In this document: positions 38,644-48,174 of the stretch, in pieces
How the letters are laid out: each line of letters starts with the position of its first letter
Numbering within the stretch: the first letter of the stretch is position 1
Translations under genes and position numbers: made by a program
The notes under the pieces: model-generated
Told to the model about the DNA's origin: nothing
Seen by the model: only the letters and a program-made list of their open reading frames with translations
The model's database searches: none
NCBI RefSeq assembly: GCF_024666615.1
Contig: NZ_CP088297.1
Coordinates: forward strand, 248,001-312,000
Source: Aquabacterium sp. J223
GTDB lineage: Bacteria; Pseudomonadota; Gammaproteobacteria; Burkholderiales; Burkholderiaceae_C
Length of the DNA stretch: 64,000 nt
Direction: 5' to 3'

Positions 38644-38696
38644 GAGCGCCGATTTGTTCCGGCTTGCGGGCGCTTTATCAAATGCCGCTAAAGGGT
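38644..38696 (+). ncRNA. SAM-II riboswitch (metA motif) of metX
   Basis: The sequence fits the SAM-II class pseudoknot. P1 is AGCGCC (38645-38650) with GGCGCT (38669-38674), the loop begins GATTTG, and the pseudoknot pairs CGGC (38660-38663) with GCCG (38684-38687). The conserved 3' segment GCTAAAGGG (38687-38695) follows. SAM-II senses S-adenosylmethionine and represses methionine genes; the next gene is metX, the first committed step of methionine synthesis. The metX ATG is 84 bases away, farther than in classic cases, so a second switch hairpin may take part. Confidence 0.8.
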
Positions 38697-38735
38697 GCCC
38701 CCCAGACCTGCCGTCGCGGCAGGCCCCCACGGGGG

Positions 38736-38771
38736 ATGAGGAGACTCGGGAGCGGCCCTTCGCTTCCTCAT
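38736..38771 (+). other. hairpin between SAM-II aptamer and metX start
   Basis: ATGAGGA near 38736 can pair with TCCTCAT near 38765, close to the metX ribosome site. Upstream of it, CCTGCC/GGCAGG forms another stem and CCCCC/GGGGG a third. These may form the expression platform. Confidence 0.35.
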
Positions 38772-38778
38772 GAGAGAA

Positions 38779-39961
38779 ATGGCCTCCATCGGCTTCGTCA
38801 CCCCGCAGTCGCTGCACTTCGCCGAGCCGCTGCCGCTGAAGAGTGGTGCGGCGTTGTCGGACTACACGCTGGTCTACGAGACCTACGGCGCGCTCAACGC
38901 CGAGCGCAGCAACGCGGTGCTGGTCTGCCATGCGCTCAACGCCAGCCACCACGTCGCCGGCCGCTACGAAGGCCAGCCCAGGAGCGAAGGCTGGTGGGAC
39001 AACCTGGTCGGGCCCGGCAAGCCGCTGGACACCGACCGCTTCTTCGTCATCGGCATCAACAACCCCGGCTCCTGCTTCGGCTCCACCGGCCCGCGCGACG
39101 TCAACCCGGCCACCGGCCGGCCCTACGGCGCCGACTTCCCGGTGGTGACGGTGGAGGACTGGGTCGACGCGCAGGCCCGGCTGCTCGACCGTCTCGGCAT
39201 CCGGCGGCTGGCCGCCGTGATCGGCGGCAGCCTCGGCGGCATGCAGGCGCTGGCCTGGGCGCTGCGCCACCCCGACCGGCTGGCGCACTGCATCGCCATC
39301 GCCACCGCGCCCAACCTGTCGGCGCAGAACATCGCCTTCAACGAGGTGGCGCGCCGGGCCATCGTCACCGACCCGGACTTCCATGGCGGTCACTACGTGG
39401 CCCACGGGGGTGGTGCCCCGCCGCGGGTTGACGGTGGCGCGCATGGTCGGCCACATCACCTACCTGTCGGACGACGCGATGGCCGCCAAGTTCGGCCGCA
39501 ACGGCCAGGCCGACCGCTTCGCCTACAGCACCCAGGACATCGAGTTCCAGGTCGAGAGCTACCTGCGCCACCAGGGCGACAAGTTCGCCGACTACTTCGA
39601 CGCCAACACCTACCTGCTGATCACCCGCGCGCTCGACTACTTCGACCCCGCGGCCGAACACGGCGGCCGGCTGGCCGCCGCCTTCGCGCAGGTGCGGGCC
39701 AAGTTCCAGCTCGTCAGCTTCACCACCGACTGGCGCTTCTCGCCGGCGCGCTCGCGCGAGATCGTCAAGGCGCTGGTCGACAACCGGCTGGACGTCAGCT
39801 ACGCCGAGATCGACGCGCCGCACGGCCACGACGCCTTCCTGCTCGACGACGCGCGCTACCACGCGGTGCTGCGGGCGCGGTTCGAGCGCATCGCGCAGGA
39901 AGTGACCACCGCCAGCGGCCAGCGCGGCGAGCGGACCGCCCTCACGGGGGTTGCCGTATGA
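38779..39961 (+). CDS. metX: homoserine O-succinyltransferase/acetyltransferase MetX (frameshifted as sequenced)
   Basis: MetX acylates homoserine at the start of methionine synthesis; betaproteobacterial MetX with MetW is usually the succinyl-CoA type. The alpha/beta hydrolase nucleophile is Ser151 in [12 protein letters not shown], with Asp and His in the C-terminal part ([11 protein letters not shown]). ATG 38779 ([10 protein letters not shown]) fits relatives; one 9 bases upstream is possible. The frame breaks at five G (39406-39410); four give [17 protein letters not shown] and a 393-residue protein. The stop overlaps metW (ATGA). Confidence 0.93.
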
Positions 39962-40542
39962 CAGAGCGCACCGAGCTGGAGACCATCGCCTCGCTGGTGC
40001 CCGAAGGCTCGCGGGTGCTCGACCTCGGCTGCGGCAACGGCGAGCTGCTGGCCCACCTGATGGCGAACCGCGGGTGCACCGGCTACGGCATCGAGATCGC
40101 CGACGCCAACGTGCTGGCCTGCACGCAGCGCGGCGTCAACGTCATCCAGCTCAACCTCGAGGAAGGTCTGGCGCTGTTCGACGACCGGAGCTTCGACGTG
40201 GTGCTGCAGCTCGACACCCTGCAGCACCTGCGCAACACCGAGAAGATGCTGACCGAGACGGCGCGCGTCGGCCGGCTGGGCATCGTCAGCTTCCCCAACT
40301 TCGCGCACTGGGCCAACCGGCTGGCCATCCTGCGCGGGCGCATGCCGGTGACGCGGCGGCTGCCCTACCAGTGGTACGACACGCCCAACATCCGCGTCGG
40401 CACCCATGCCGACTTCGAGGTGCTGGCGCGGCGCCAGGGCCTGCGCGTGCTGGAGAGCTTCGGCCTGCAGAACGGCCGGGTGGTACGGCGCCTGCCCAAC
40501 CTGCGCGCCAGCACCGCGGTCTTCAAGTTCGAACGCGGCTAG
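39958..40542 (+). CDS. metW: methionine biosynthesis protein MetW
   Basis: A 194-residue MetW with a SAM-methyltransferase-like fold: [15 protein letters not shown] (motif I), [14 protein letters not shown], and the MetW-specific stretch [12 protein letters not shown] and [12 protein letters not shown]. MetW works together with MetX in betaproteobacteria; it may activate MetX. It overlaps the metX stop by 4 bases, hence shared control by the SAM-II riboswitch. Confidence 0.94.
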   Translation: MTERTELETIASLVPEGSRVLDLGCGNGELLAHLMANRGCTGYGIEIADANVLACTQRGVNVIQLNLEEGLALFDDRSFDVVLQLDTLQHLRNTEKMLTETARVGRLGIVSFPNFAHWANRLAILRGRMPVTRRLPYQWYDTPNIRVGTHADFEVLARRQGLRVLESFGLQNGRVVRRLPNLRASTAVFKFERG

Positions 40543-40556
40543 ACGACAACCTTGCC

Positions 40557-41486
40557 ATGGGCCTGACCTCCACCCTCGTCACCCAGGACGGCCTGGCGCT
40601 GCACCTGGAGCACTGGCCGGCCGCCGGGTCCGCGGCGCGCGGCACCGCCATCCTCGTCCACGGCCTGGGCGAGCACCTGGGCCGCTACCCCCATGTGGTG
40701 GCGGCGCTGGCGGTGGCCGGCTGGCAGGTGACGGCCTACGACCAGCGCGGCCATGGCCGGTCGCAGGGCACGCGGGGCGACACCGCCGACGCCGAGGCGC
40801 TGCTGCGCGACCTGTCGGCGGTGATGGACCGGGTGGCCGGCAGCGACGCCGGGCCGGTGGTGCTGGTCGGCCACAGCATGGGCGGCGCGGTGGTCGCCCG
40901 CTTCGTCGCCGAAGGCCTGGCCGAGCGGCCCGCCCCCTGGTGGCGACCGGTGGAGGCGCTGGTGATGTCGTCGCCGGCGCTCGCCATCCCGATCGCACCG
41001 CGTCAGCGCGGCATGCTCAAGGCCCTGACGGTGCTGGCGCCGGGCTGGCCTCAGCCCAACGGCCTGAAGGCCGAATGGCTGTCGCACGACCCGGAGGTGG
41101 TGGCCGCCTACCAGCGCGACCCGCTGGTGCACGACCGCATCACCGCCCGAATGATCAATTTCATGATCGACGCCGGCCGCATCGCCATCGAGCGCGCGCC
41201 GCAGTGGAGCACGCCGACGCTGCTGCTCTACGCCGGCAAGGACCGCTGCGTCGACCCCGCCGGCAGCGACGCCTTCGCCGGCGCGGCGCCGGTCCACATG
41301 GTGGAGGCGGAACGGCTGGAAGCGCTGTTCCACGAGATCTTCAACGAGCCGCACCGGCAGGTGACGCTGGACCGCATCGGTGCCTGGCTGCGCAGGCTGC
41401 CGATGCCGATCAACCCGGTGAAGACCTACCGCCCGCCGCCGCCGGAACTGCAGGGCACGCCCAAGCGCCCGCAGTTGGGCCGTTGA
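40557..41486 (+). CDS. alpha/beta hydrolase, monoacylglycerol lipase-like
   Basis: A 309-residue serine hydrolase. The nucleophile elbow is VLVGHSMGGAVVARF, the oxyanion region LVHGLGEHLGRYPH, the acid in YAGKDRCVDP and the catalytic His in LFHEIFNEPHRQV. The GLGEHxGRYxH motif is typical of monoacylglycerol and lysophospholipases. No signal peptide. It starts 14 bases after metW and may share its transcript. Confidence 0.88.
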   Translation: MGLTSTLVTQDGLALHLEHWPAAGSAARGTAILVHGLGEHLGRYPHVVAALAVAGWQVTAYDQRGHGRSQGTRGDTADAEALLRDLSAVMDRVAGSDAGPVVLVGHSMGGAVVARFVAEGLAERPAPWWRPVEALVMSSPALAIPIAPRQRGMLKALTVLAPGWPQPNGLKAEWLSHDPEVVAAYQRDPLVHDRITARMINFMIDAGRIAIERAPQWSTPTLLLYAGKDRCVDPAGSDAFAGAAPVHMVEAERLEALFHEIFNEPHRQVTLDRIGAWLRRLPMPINPVKTYRPPPPELQGTPKRPQLGR

Positions 41487-41565
41487 CCGGTCGGGCCACC
41501 GGAAGACCCTTCCCCCGGTCGTGGTCTCGCCGGCTGAGGCCCAATGGCGGGCAGGAGCCCGCCGC

Positions 41566-43041
41566 ATGACCACCACCCTCGCCGACCGCCCCGAGAACGC
41601 CCACGCCCGGGCCCTGGCTGAGTTCAGCCGCACCCGCTGGGACGAGGCCATCGTGCCGGCGCTCACCGAGTACATCCGCATCCCGGCCAAGAGCCCGATG
41701 TTCGACGCCGATTGGGCGGCGCACGGCCTGCTCGACCGGGTGGTGCACGACGCGGCCGCCTGGGCCGAGCAGCGGCCGATCGCCGGGCTGACCGTCGAGG
41801 TGGTCCGCCTGCCCGGCCGCACGCCGGTGCTGCTGTTCGAGGTGCCGGCGACCAAGGCCGGCTCGACCGAGACCGTGCTGCTCTACGGCCACCTGGACAA
41901 GCAGCCCGAGTTCTCCGGCTGGCGCTCGCACATGGGCCCGTGGACGCCGGTGGTGGAGGACGGCAGGCTCTACGGCCGAGGCGGCGCCGACGACGGCTAC
42001 GCGGTCTACGCCGCCCTCACCGCCATCGAGGCGATGGACCGCGAAGGCCTGCCGCGCCCGCGCTGCATCGGCCTCGTCGAGACCTGCGAGGAAAGCGGCT
42101 CGGGCGACCTGCCGGTCTACCTCGACGCCTTGAAGGACCGGCTGGGGCAGGTGGGCCTGGTGGTCTGCCTCGATTCCGGCGCCGGCAACTACGACCAGCT
42201 GTGGCTGACCACCTCGCTGCGCGGGCTGGTCAGCGGCGTGCTGAAGGTCGAGATCCTCACCGAGGGCGTGCACTCGGGCGAAGCCGGCGGCGTGGTGCCG
42301 TCGAGCTTCCGCATCCTGCGTCAGGTGCTCGACCGGCTGGAGGACAGCGAGACCGGCCGCATCCTGCCCGCCCGCTTCCATTGCGAGATCCCCGGCGTGC
42401 GCGTCGAGCAGGCGAAGGCCGCCGGTGCCGCGCTGCGCGACGAGGTGTGGAAGCGCTTCCCCTGGGCCTGCGCCGACGACGGCGGCAGCGCCCTGCCGAC
42501 CACCGACGACCCGGTCGAGGCCCTGCTCAACCGCAGCTGGCGGCCGTCGCTGGCGGTCACCGGCGTCGACGGCATCCCGGCGCTGGCCAACGCCGGCAAC
42601 GTGCTGCGGCCGCACACCGCCTTCAAGCTGTCGCTGCGGCTGCCGCCGCTGGTCGACGCCAACGCGGCGGCGCTGGAGTTGAAGCGCGTGCTGGAGGACA
42701 ACGCGCCCTACCACGCCAAGGTCACCTTCACGCCCGACGGCCGCGCCGGCCAGCACGGGGCCAACGGCTGGAACGCGCCCGACATCGCGCCCTGGCTGGG
42801 CACGGCGATGGAGGCCGCCTCGCAGGCCCATTTCGGCACGCCGGTGGGCTACATCGGCCAGGGCGGCACCATCCCGCTGATGAGCCTGCTGCAGCAGGGC
42901 TTCCCACGCGCCCAGATGATGGTCTGCGGCGTGCTCGGCCCGAAGAGCAACGCCCACGGGCCCAACGAGTTCCTGCACCTGCCCTATGCGCAGCGGCTGA
43001 CCGCCGCCGTCGCACAGGTCATGTCGGCCTTTCCGAACTGA
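41566..43041 (+). CDS. M20 family metallopeptidase/dipeptidase
   Basis: A 491-residue zinc aminoacylase/carboxypeptidase-fold enzyme. Metal ligands are visible in LLYGHLDKQPE (His), YGRGGADDGYAVY (Asp), ETCEESGSGDL (Glu pair) and the C-terminal HGPNEFLHL (His). The dimerisation domain is inserted about residues 220-380. It resembles the CNDP/ArgE-like dipeptidase branch. The ATG at 41566 is preferred to one 45 bases upstream, because homology begins after it. Confidence 0.9.
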   Translation: MTTTLADRPENAHARALAEFSRTRWDEAIVPALTEYIRIPAKSPMFDADWAAHGLLDRVVHDAAAWAEQRPIAGLTVEVVRLPGRTPVLLFEVPATKAGSTETVLLYGHLDKQPEFSGWRSHMGPWTPVVEDGRLYGRGGADDGYAVYAALTAIEAMDREGLPRPRCIGLVETCEESGSGDLPVYLDALKDRLGQVGLVVCLDSGAGNYDQLWLTTSLRGLVSGVLKVEILTEGVHSGEAGGVVPSSFRILRQVLDRLEDSETGRILPARFHCEIPGVRVEQAKAAGAALRDEVWKRFPWACADDGGSALPTTDDPVEALLNRSWRPSLAVTGVDGIPALANAGNVLRPHTAFKLSLRLPPLVDANAAALELKRVLEDNAPYHAKVTFTPDGRAGQHGANGWNAPDIAPWLGTAMEAASQAHFGTPVGYIGQGGTIPLMSLLQQGFPRAQMMVCGVLGPKSNAHGPNEFLHLPYAQRLTAAVAQVMSAFPN

Positions 43042-43193
43042 CGGCCCCTCGCCTGTCGGGTACGCCAGCCGATCCCCCGAGGGGATGCGGGCCGGCTTGG
43101 TGAACTGAGGCCGGACATGGACAGTCCCTGCGGACTGTCCGTGCCTGCCGAAGCCGCCGGCCTCTGGTCCGGCGGCGGGCCCGGCGCTCGGCC
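43042..43193 (-). repeat. dispersed structured repeat, copy A
   Basis: About 150 bases that read, on the minus strand, nearly the same as 54799-54949. It contains a perfect stem GGACAGTC/GACTGTCC and a palindromic ATCCCC-T-CGGGGGAT. It lies between the convergent M20 peptidase and AmgK-like genes, where it could act as a transcription end. Outside the repeat the intergenic region holds nothing else. Confidence 0.75.
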
Positions 43194-43198
43194 CGCTG

Positions 43199-44239
43199 CT
43201 AGCGCATCGACAACCCGGTCGGCAGCTGGATGCCGGCCAGCGGCTCCAGCAGCGCGACCAGCGGCCGCAGCGGCTCGTAGCGGTCGGCCACCTTGATGGC
43301 GTAGGCGAAGAAGCGCGGCAGGTCCTCGGCGTACTTGGGCTTGCCGTCGCGGTGCTTGAGGCGGCAGAAGATGCCCAGCACCTTCAGGTGCCGCTGCAGC
43401 CCCATCCATTCGAGCGCACGCCAGAACTCGCCGAAGTCGTCACCGACCGGCAGGCCGGCCTTGCGGGCGCCTTCCCAGTAGCGCACCGCCCAGTCGATCT
43501 CGCGTTCCTCGTCCCAGGACCAGAAGGCGTCGCGCAGCAAGGAGGCGATGTCGTAGGTGACGGGCCCGCGCACCGCGTCCTGGAAGTCGAGGATGGCCGG
43601 GGCCGGCTCGGCCAGCATCAGGTTGCGCGGCATGTAGTCGCGGTGGACGAAGACCTGCGGCTGGGCCAGCGCGCTGTCGACCAGCCGCTGCGTGACGCGG
43701 TCCCAGACCAGCTGCGCGCCGGGCGTCCATTGCACGCCGTGTTCCTTGGCCACGCACCAGTCGGGGAAGAGCTGCAGCTCGCGGCGCAGCAGCGCCTCGT
43801 CGTAGGCCGGCAGCCCGTCGGTGACCGTGCCCACCTGCATGCGGACCAGCGCGTCGATGGCCGCGCGCATCAGCCGGTCCGCCTCGCCGGCGTTCGCCGT
43901 CTTCAGCGCGTCGAGGTAGAGCCGCGTGCCGAGGTCCGGCAGCAGCAGGAAGCCCCGTTCGACGTCCGCGGCCAGCACCTCCGGCGCGTGCAGGCCGGCC
44001 GCGCGCAGCCGCGCCGCGATGTCGACGAAGGGCCGCACATCCTCCTGCGGCGGCGGCGCGTCCATGACGATCAGGCTGCGGCCGTCGGCCTGCAGCCGCA
44101 GGTAGCGGCGAAAGCTCGCGTCGGCAGAGGCGGGCGCCAGGGTGTCGGCGCGCAGCCCGTGGACCGGTGCCAGCGCGGCCAGCCAAGCATGGAAGGCCGC
44201 CTCGCGGGCGGGGTCGGGCCAGTGGACGTTGGACAGCAC
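43199..44239 (-). CDS. amgK: AmgK-like aminosugar kinase (aminoglycoside phosphotransferase fold)
   Basis: A 346-residue phosphotransferase. The catalytic loop is VFVHRDYMPRNLML and the metal site ILDFQDAVRGP. This sub-type, encoded divergently from lptD, matches AmgK, which phosphorylates N-acetylmuramate and N-acetylglucosamine at C1 in peptidoglycan recycling. The usual partner murU is not next to it. GTG 44239 is chosen for its AGGG site; upstream frame is shadow of the lptD region. Sugar specificity is inferred from context. Confidence 0.82.
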   Translation of the reverse strand: MLSNVHWPDPAREAAFHAWLAALAPVHGLRADTLAPASADASFRRYLRLQADGRSLIVMDAPPPQEDVRPFVDIAARLRAAGLHAPEVLAADVERGFLLLPDLGTRLYLDALKTANAGEADRLMRAAIDALVRMQVGTVTDGLPAYDEALLRRELQLFPDWCVAKEHGVQWTPGAQLVWDRVTQRLVDSALAQPQVFVHRDYMPRNLMLAEPAPAILDFQDAVRGPVTYDIASLLRDAFWSWDEEREIDWAVRYWEGARKAGLPVGDDFGEFWRALEWMGLQRHLKVLGIFCRLKHRDGKPKYAEDLPRFFAYAIKVADRYEPLRPLVALLEPLAGIQLPTGLSMR

Positions 44240-44333
44240 GTTGCCCTGCAGGTCGAAAGGTGGGAGGAGGGTCAGTGGACGGCCGGAAGCGGCATGGATA
44301 ATCCGGCGCCCGCCGATTCTAGGGAGCCGGACG

Positions 44334-46862
44334 GTGCGCCCCGCCAGCGCCCGGCGAGCCCGCCGTCTGCCCGCCCCGTCCCCCGTCCCTTGGCCCGCCT
44401 GCGCCCCCCTTCCACGACACCCCCGTGTCCGACGCCCGAACGGCGTCGGCCCGGTCGTGTGCGCGGCGGCGGTGGTGTGCGGGCTGCTCGCCGGGCCCGC
44501 TCGGGCGCAGGCGCCCGTCGCCGCGCCGGCCGGCGACGGCGCGACACCGGCCGAGCCGCTGGCGCTGCAGCCCAGCCGCAGCCTGCGCACCGGCTCGCGG
44601 CCCGGCGCGTCCGACCGGCTGCCGGTCTTCCTCGACGCCGACCACGTGAGCGCGCAGCCCGACCTCGACGCGCTGGCCGAGGGCAACGCCGTGCTGCGCC
44701 GCGGCCCGCTGCAGGTCAGCGGCGACCGCCTGCGCTACGAGCCGCCGACCGGCATCGCCCGGGCCAACGGCCGGGTCGAGGTGCGGCGCGGCGGCGACGT
44801 CTTCCGCGGGCCGGAACTGCAGCTGCAGCTGCAGCGTTTCGAGGGCTGGTTCCTGCAGCCCGACTATTTCTTCGAGGTCACCGGCGGCGGCGGCCAGGCC
44901 CGCCGCATCGACTTCATCGACCAGGACCGGGTGCAGGCGCTGGACGCCACCTACACCAGCTGCCCGCGCGACGGCTCGGGCGACCCGGACTGGCTGCTGT
45001 CCACCGACCGGGTGCGGATGGACTTCGACAGCAACACCGGCGTGGCGGAGAACGGCGTGCTGCGCTTCAAGGGCGTGCCCATCCTGGCCGCGCCGCGCCT
45101 GAGCTTCCCGCTCACCGACGCCCGCAAGTCGGGCTGGCTGCCGCCGCTGATCAACCTCGACAGCCGCAGCGGCGCGGTGGTGGGCGTGCCCTACTACTGG
45201 AACATCGCGCCCAACCGCGACATGACGCTGACGCCGACGCTGCTCACCCGCCGCGGCGTCAGCCTGGACACCGAGTTCCGCTACCTGGAGCCGGGCCACG
45301 AGGGCCGCATCAACTACGCACTGCTGCCCCACGACCAGGAGACCGGCCGCAGCCGGCAGTCGCTGCGCCTGCAGCAGGAGGGCGCGCCCACCGAAGGCCG
45401 CCTGGCGGGGCTGTACTACAAGACCAATGTCTTCCGCGTCTCCGACGACGACTACTGGAAGGACTTTCCCCGCGCGCTGCGCTGGGTGACGCCCCGCCTG
45501 CTGCCCACGGACCTGCAGGGCGAGCGAGGCCTGCAGGACCTGCTCGGCACCACCCTCAACGCCGACTGGACCGCGTACGCGCGGCTGCAGCGCTGGCAGG
45601 TGGTGCAGGACGTGGACCCGGCCTCGCGCATCGTGTCGCCCTACGAGCGCAGCCCGCAGGTCGGCGTGCGCGCGCGCAGCCGCCTGGCGCCGGCGACGGG
45701 CGGGGCGTTCAGCGGCCTGCAGTTCTCGCTGCAAACCGAGTACAACCGCTTCACGCTGTCCGATCCCGCGAACGCGGCGCCCGGCGCGCTGACCGGCGAC
45801 CGGGTGCATGCGCTGGCCGACATCGCGCTGCCGCTGCGCCTGCCGGGCGGCTGGCTGACGCCCAAGCTGATGGCCAACGCGGCGTCGTACCGCACCGACC
45901 AGGCGATGAGCGACGGCCGCACCAGCGCCTCCCGCATCATCCCCACCGCCAGCGTCGACGCCGGCCTCGTCTTCGAGCGCGAAGCCACGCTGTTCGACCG
46001 CGGCATGCGGCAGACGCTGGAGCCGCGGCTGCTCTACGTCAACACACCCTACCGCGACCAGAGCCGGCTGCCGCGCTTCGACGCCGCGGGCAAGGACTTC
46101 AACGACCTGTCGATCTTCACCGAGAACGACTTCTCCGGCGTCGACCGGGTGTCGGACGCGCACCAGCTCACCGCCGGCGGCACCACCCGCTGGCTGGACG
46201 AGCAGAACGGCGCCGAGGTGCTGCGCCTGGGGTTGGCGCAGCGGCTGCTGTTCCGCGACCAGCGGGTCACGCCCGCCGGCGTGCCCTTCACGCAGTCGGT
46301 GTCGGACCTGCTGCTGCTCGGCTCGACCCGGCTGTGGCCGTCGTGGACGCTGGACGCGGCGCTGCAGTACAGCCCCCAGACCGACCGCGTGCAGCGCTCG
46401 CTGGCCAGCGTGCGCTACTCGCCGGGCCCCTGGCGCACGGTCAACGTCACCCACCGGCTGACGCGCGGCTTGAGCGAGCAGATGGAGCTGGGCTGGCAGT
46501 GGCCGCTGTTCGGGCCGGAGCCGTCGGCCACCGGCCGGCCGCCGCCCAGCGCCGGCGGCAGCTGCGGCGGCACCTGGTACACCGTCGGCCGCCTCAACTA
46601 CAGCCTGCGCGACCGCCGGCTCACCGATTCGCTGGCCGGCATCGAGTACGACGCCGGCTGCTGGATCGCCCGCGTCGTGACCGAGCGCCTGTCCACCGGC
46701 CGCGCCCAGGCCACCACCCGGCTGATGCTGCAGCTGGAGCTGGTGGGCCTGTCGCGGTTGGGCACCAACCCGCTGCAAGCCCTCAGGGACAATATCCCGG
46801 GCTACCGCCTGCTGCGCGAACCGCGCAACACCGGCGGCCTGACCGGATCCATCTATGACTGA
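44334..46862 (+). CDS. lptD: LPS-assembly outer membrane protein LptD
   Basis: An 842-residue LptD, the beta-barrel that inserts lipopolysaccharide in the outer leaflet with LptE. A signal peptide (VVCAAAVVCGLLAGPARAQA, residues about 38-58) is followed by an OstA-type periplasmic beta-jellyroll (about residues 100-220: LPVFLDADHVSAQPD) and the barrel. Cysteines occur in YTSCPRDG, GGSCGGTW and DAGCWIAR and may form the stabilising disulfides. The GTG start has AGGGAG 8 bases upstream. The stop overlaps surA. Confidence 0.93.
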   Translation: MRPASARRARRLPAPSPVPWPACAPLPRHPRVRRPNGVGPVVCAAAVVCGLLAGPARAQAPVAAPAGDGATPAEPLALQPSRSLRTGSRPGASDRLPVFLDADHVSAQPDLDALAEGNAVLRRGPLQVSGDRLRYEPPTGIARANGRVEVRRGGDVFRGPELQLQLQRFEGWFLQPDYFFEVTGGGGQARRIDFIDQDRVQALDATYTSCPRDGSGDPDWLLSTDRVRMDFDSNTGVAENGVLRFKGVPILAAPRLSFPLTDARKSGWLPPLINLDSRSGAVVGVPYYWNIAPNRDMTLTPTLLTRRGVSLDTEFRYLEPGHEGRINYALLPHDQETGRSRQSLRLQQEGAPTEGRLAGLYYKTNVFRVSDDDYWKDFPRALRWVTPRLLPTDLQGERGLQDLLGTTLNADWTAYARLQRWQVVQDVDPASRIVSPYERSPQVGVRARSRLAPATGGAFSGLQFSLQTEYNRFTLSDPANAAPGALTGDRVHALADIALPLRLPGGWLTPKLMANAASYRTDQAMSDGRTSASRIIPTASVDAGLVFEREATLFDRGMRQTLEPRLLYVNTPYRDQSRLPRFDAAGKDFNDLSIFTENDFSGVDRVSDAHQLTAGGTTRWLDEQNGAEVLRLGLAQRLLFRDQRVTPAGVPFTQSVSDLLLLGSTRLWPSWTLDAALQYSPQTDRVQRSLASVRYSPGPWRTVNVTHRLTRGLSEQMELGWQWPLFGPEPSATGRPPPSAGGSCGGTWYTVGRLNYSLRDRRLTDSLAGIEYDAGCWIARVVTERLSTGRAQATTRLMLQLELVGLSRLGTNPLQALRDNIPGYRLLREPRNTGGLTGSIYD

Positions 46863-48174
46863 CCCCTCCCTCTGGCGCCGACTGTCGGCGTTCTTGCTCG
46901 GTGCGCTGCTGGCCGCCGGGGCCGCCGCCCAGTCCGCCCCGCGAGACCGGCCGCGCAGCGCCGACTACATCGTCGCCGTCGTCAACCAGGAGCTGGTGAC
47001 GCAGGGCGAGCTGGCGCAGCGGGTGGCCCGGCTGCGGCAGGAAGCCGCCCGCGCCAACCAACCGGTGCCGCCCGAGGGCCAGCTCGCCCGCGAGGCGCTG
47101 GACGACCTGATCGACGAGCGGGTGCTGCTGACCTTCGCCCGCGAGACCGGCCCCAAGGTGGACGAGGCCGAGCTGGACCGGGCGGTGGGCATCGTCGCGC
47201 AGCAGAACCAGCTCACCGTGCCGCAGCTGCGCGAGCGGCTGCAGCGTGATGGCGTCGACTACGCCCGCTTTCGCGCCAACGTGCGCGACCAGCTGCTGGT
47301 CGAGCGGGTGCGCGAGCGCGAGGTGCAGTCGCGGCTGCGCGTCAGCGACAGCGAGGTGACCGAGTTCCTCGACCAGATGCGCCGCACCCGCGAGGCCGAA
47401 CTGAACATCGCCCAGCTGCTGGTGGCGGTGCCGGAAGGCGCCAGCGAGGCCGTGCTCGCCGAACGGCGGCAGCGCGCCGAGCAGGCGCTGGCGCGCGCCC
47501 GCGCCGGCGAGCCCTTCGAGGCGCTGGTGCGCGAGCTCTCCGACGGCGGCAACAAGGAGGCCGGCGGCGCGCTGGGGCTGCGGCCCAGCTCGCGCCTGCC
47601 GGACGCCTTCCTCGACGCCACGCGCGGCCTCGAGCCGGGCCAGGTCGCCCCCCAGCTGCTGCGCACCGGCGCCGGCTTCCACGTGCTCAAGCTGGTCGAG
47701 CGCCGGCAGGACGCGATGGACCGGGTGACGCAGACCCGAGCCCGCCACATCCTGCTGCGGCCGACGCCCCAGCAGCCGGCGCCTCAGGTCGCGCGGCGGC
47801 TGGCGGAGTACAAGCAGCAGATCGAGCGCGGCGCCGCCTCGTTCGAGGCGCTGGCGCGCCAGCACTCCGATGACGGCAGCGCGGCGCAGGGCGGCGACCT
47901 GGGCTGGGTCTCGCCGGGCGTCTTCGTGCCGGAGTTCCAGCAGGCGATGGACCGGCTGCCGGTGGGCGGGCTGTCCGACCCGGTGCCCTCACGCTTCGGC
48001 ATCCACCTGATCCAGGTGCTCGACCGCCGCGCGGCCACGCTGGAGCCGGCGCAGGTGCGCGAGATGGCGCGGGCGCAACTGCGCGAGCAGCGCTACGAGC
48101 AGACGCTCAACGACTGGGTGCGCGAACTGCGCGGTCGCGCCTACATCGAACTGCGCGAGCCGCCGTCACCTTGA
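46855..48174 (+). CDS. surA: periplasmic chaperone and peptidyl-prolyl isomerase SurA
   Basis: A 439-residue SurA. Signal peptide (residues 1-25), N-terminal chaperone domain (about 35-165: [17 protein letters not shown]), two parvulin domains (about 175-275 and 290-385: [21 protein letters not shown]) and a C-terminal helix. It escorts outer membrane proteins, LptD among them, to the Bam complex, which fits its overlap with lptD. pdxA, often present before rsmA, is missing; the stop overlaps rsmA directly. Confidence 0.94.
   Translation: MTDPSLWRRLSAFLLGALLAAGAAAQSAPRDRPRSADYIVAVVNQELVTQGELAQRVARLRQEAARANQPVPPEGQLAREALDDLIDERVLLTFARETGPKVDEAELDRAVGIVAQQNQLTVPQLRERLQRDGVDYARFRANVRDQLLVERVREREVQSRLRVSDSEVTEFLDQMRRTREAELNIAQLLVAVPEGASEAVLAERRQRAEQALARARAGEPFEALVRELSDGGNKEAGGALGLRPSSRLPDAFLDATRGLEPGQVAPQLLRTGAGFHVLKLVERRQDAMDRVTQTRARHILLRPTPQQPAPQVARRLAEYKQQIERGAASFEALARQHSDDGSAAQGGDLGWVSPGVFVPEFQQAMDRLPVGGLSDPVPSRFGIHLIQVLDRRAATLEPAQVREMARAQLREQRYEQTLNDWVRELRGRAYIELREPPSP

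Noticed and set aside
38770-40542. A MetX-MetW fusion protein
   Set aside because: The in-frame joining arises only from the extra G at 39406-39410; the true MetX C-terminal half is in the other frame and both genes have normal separate ends.
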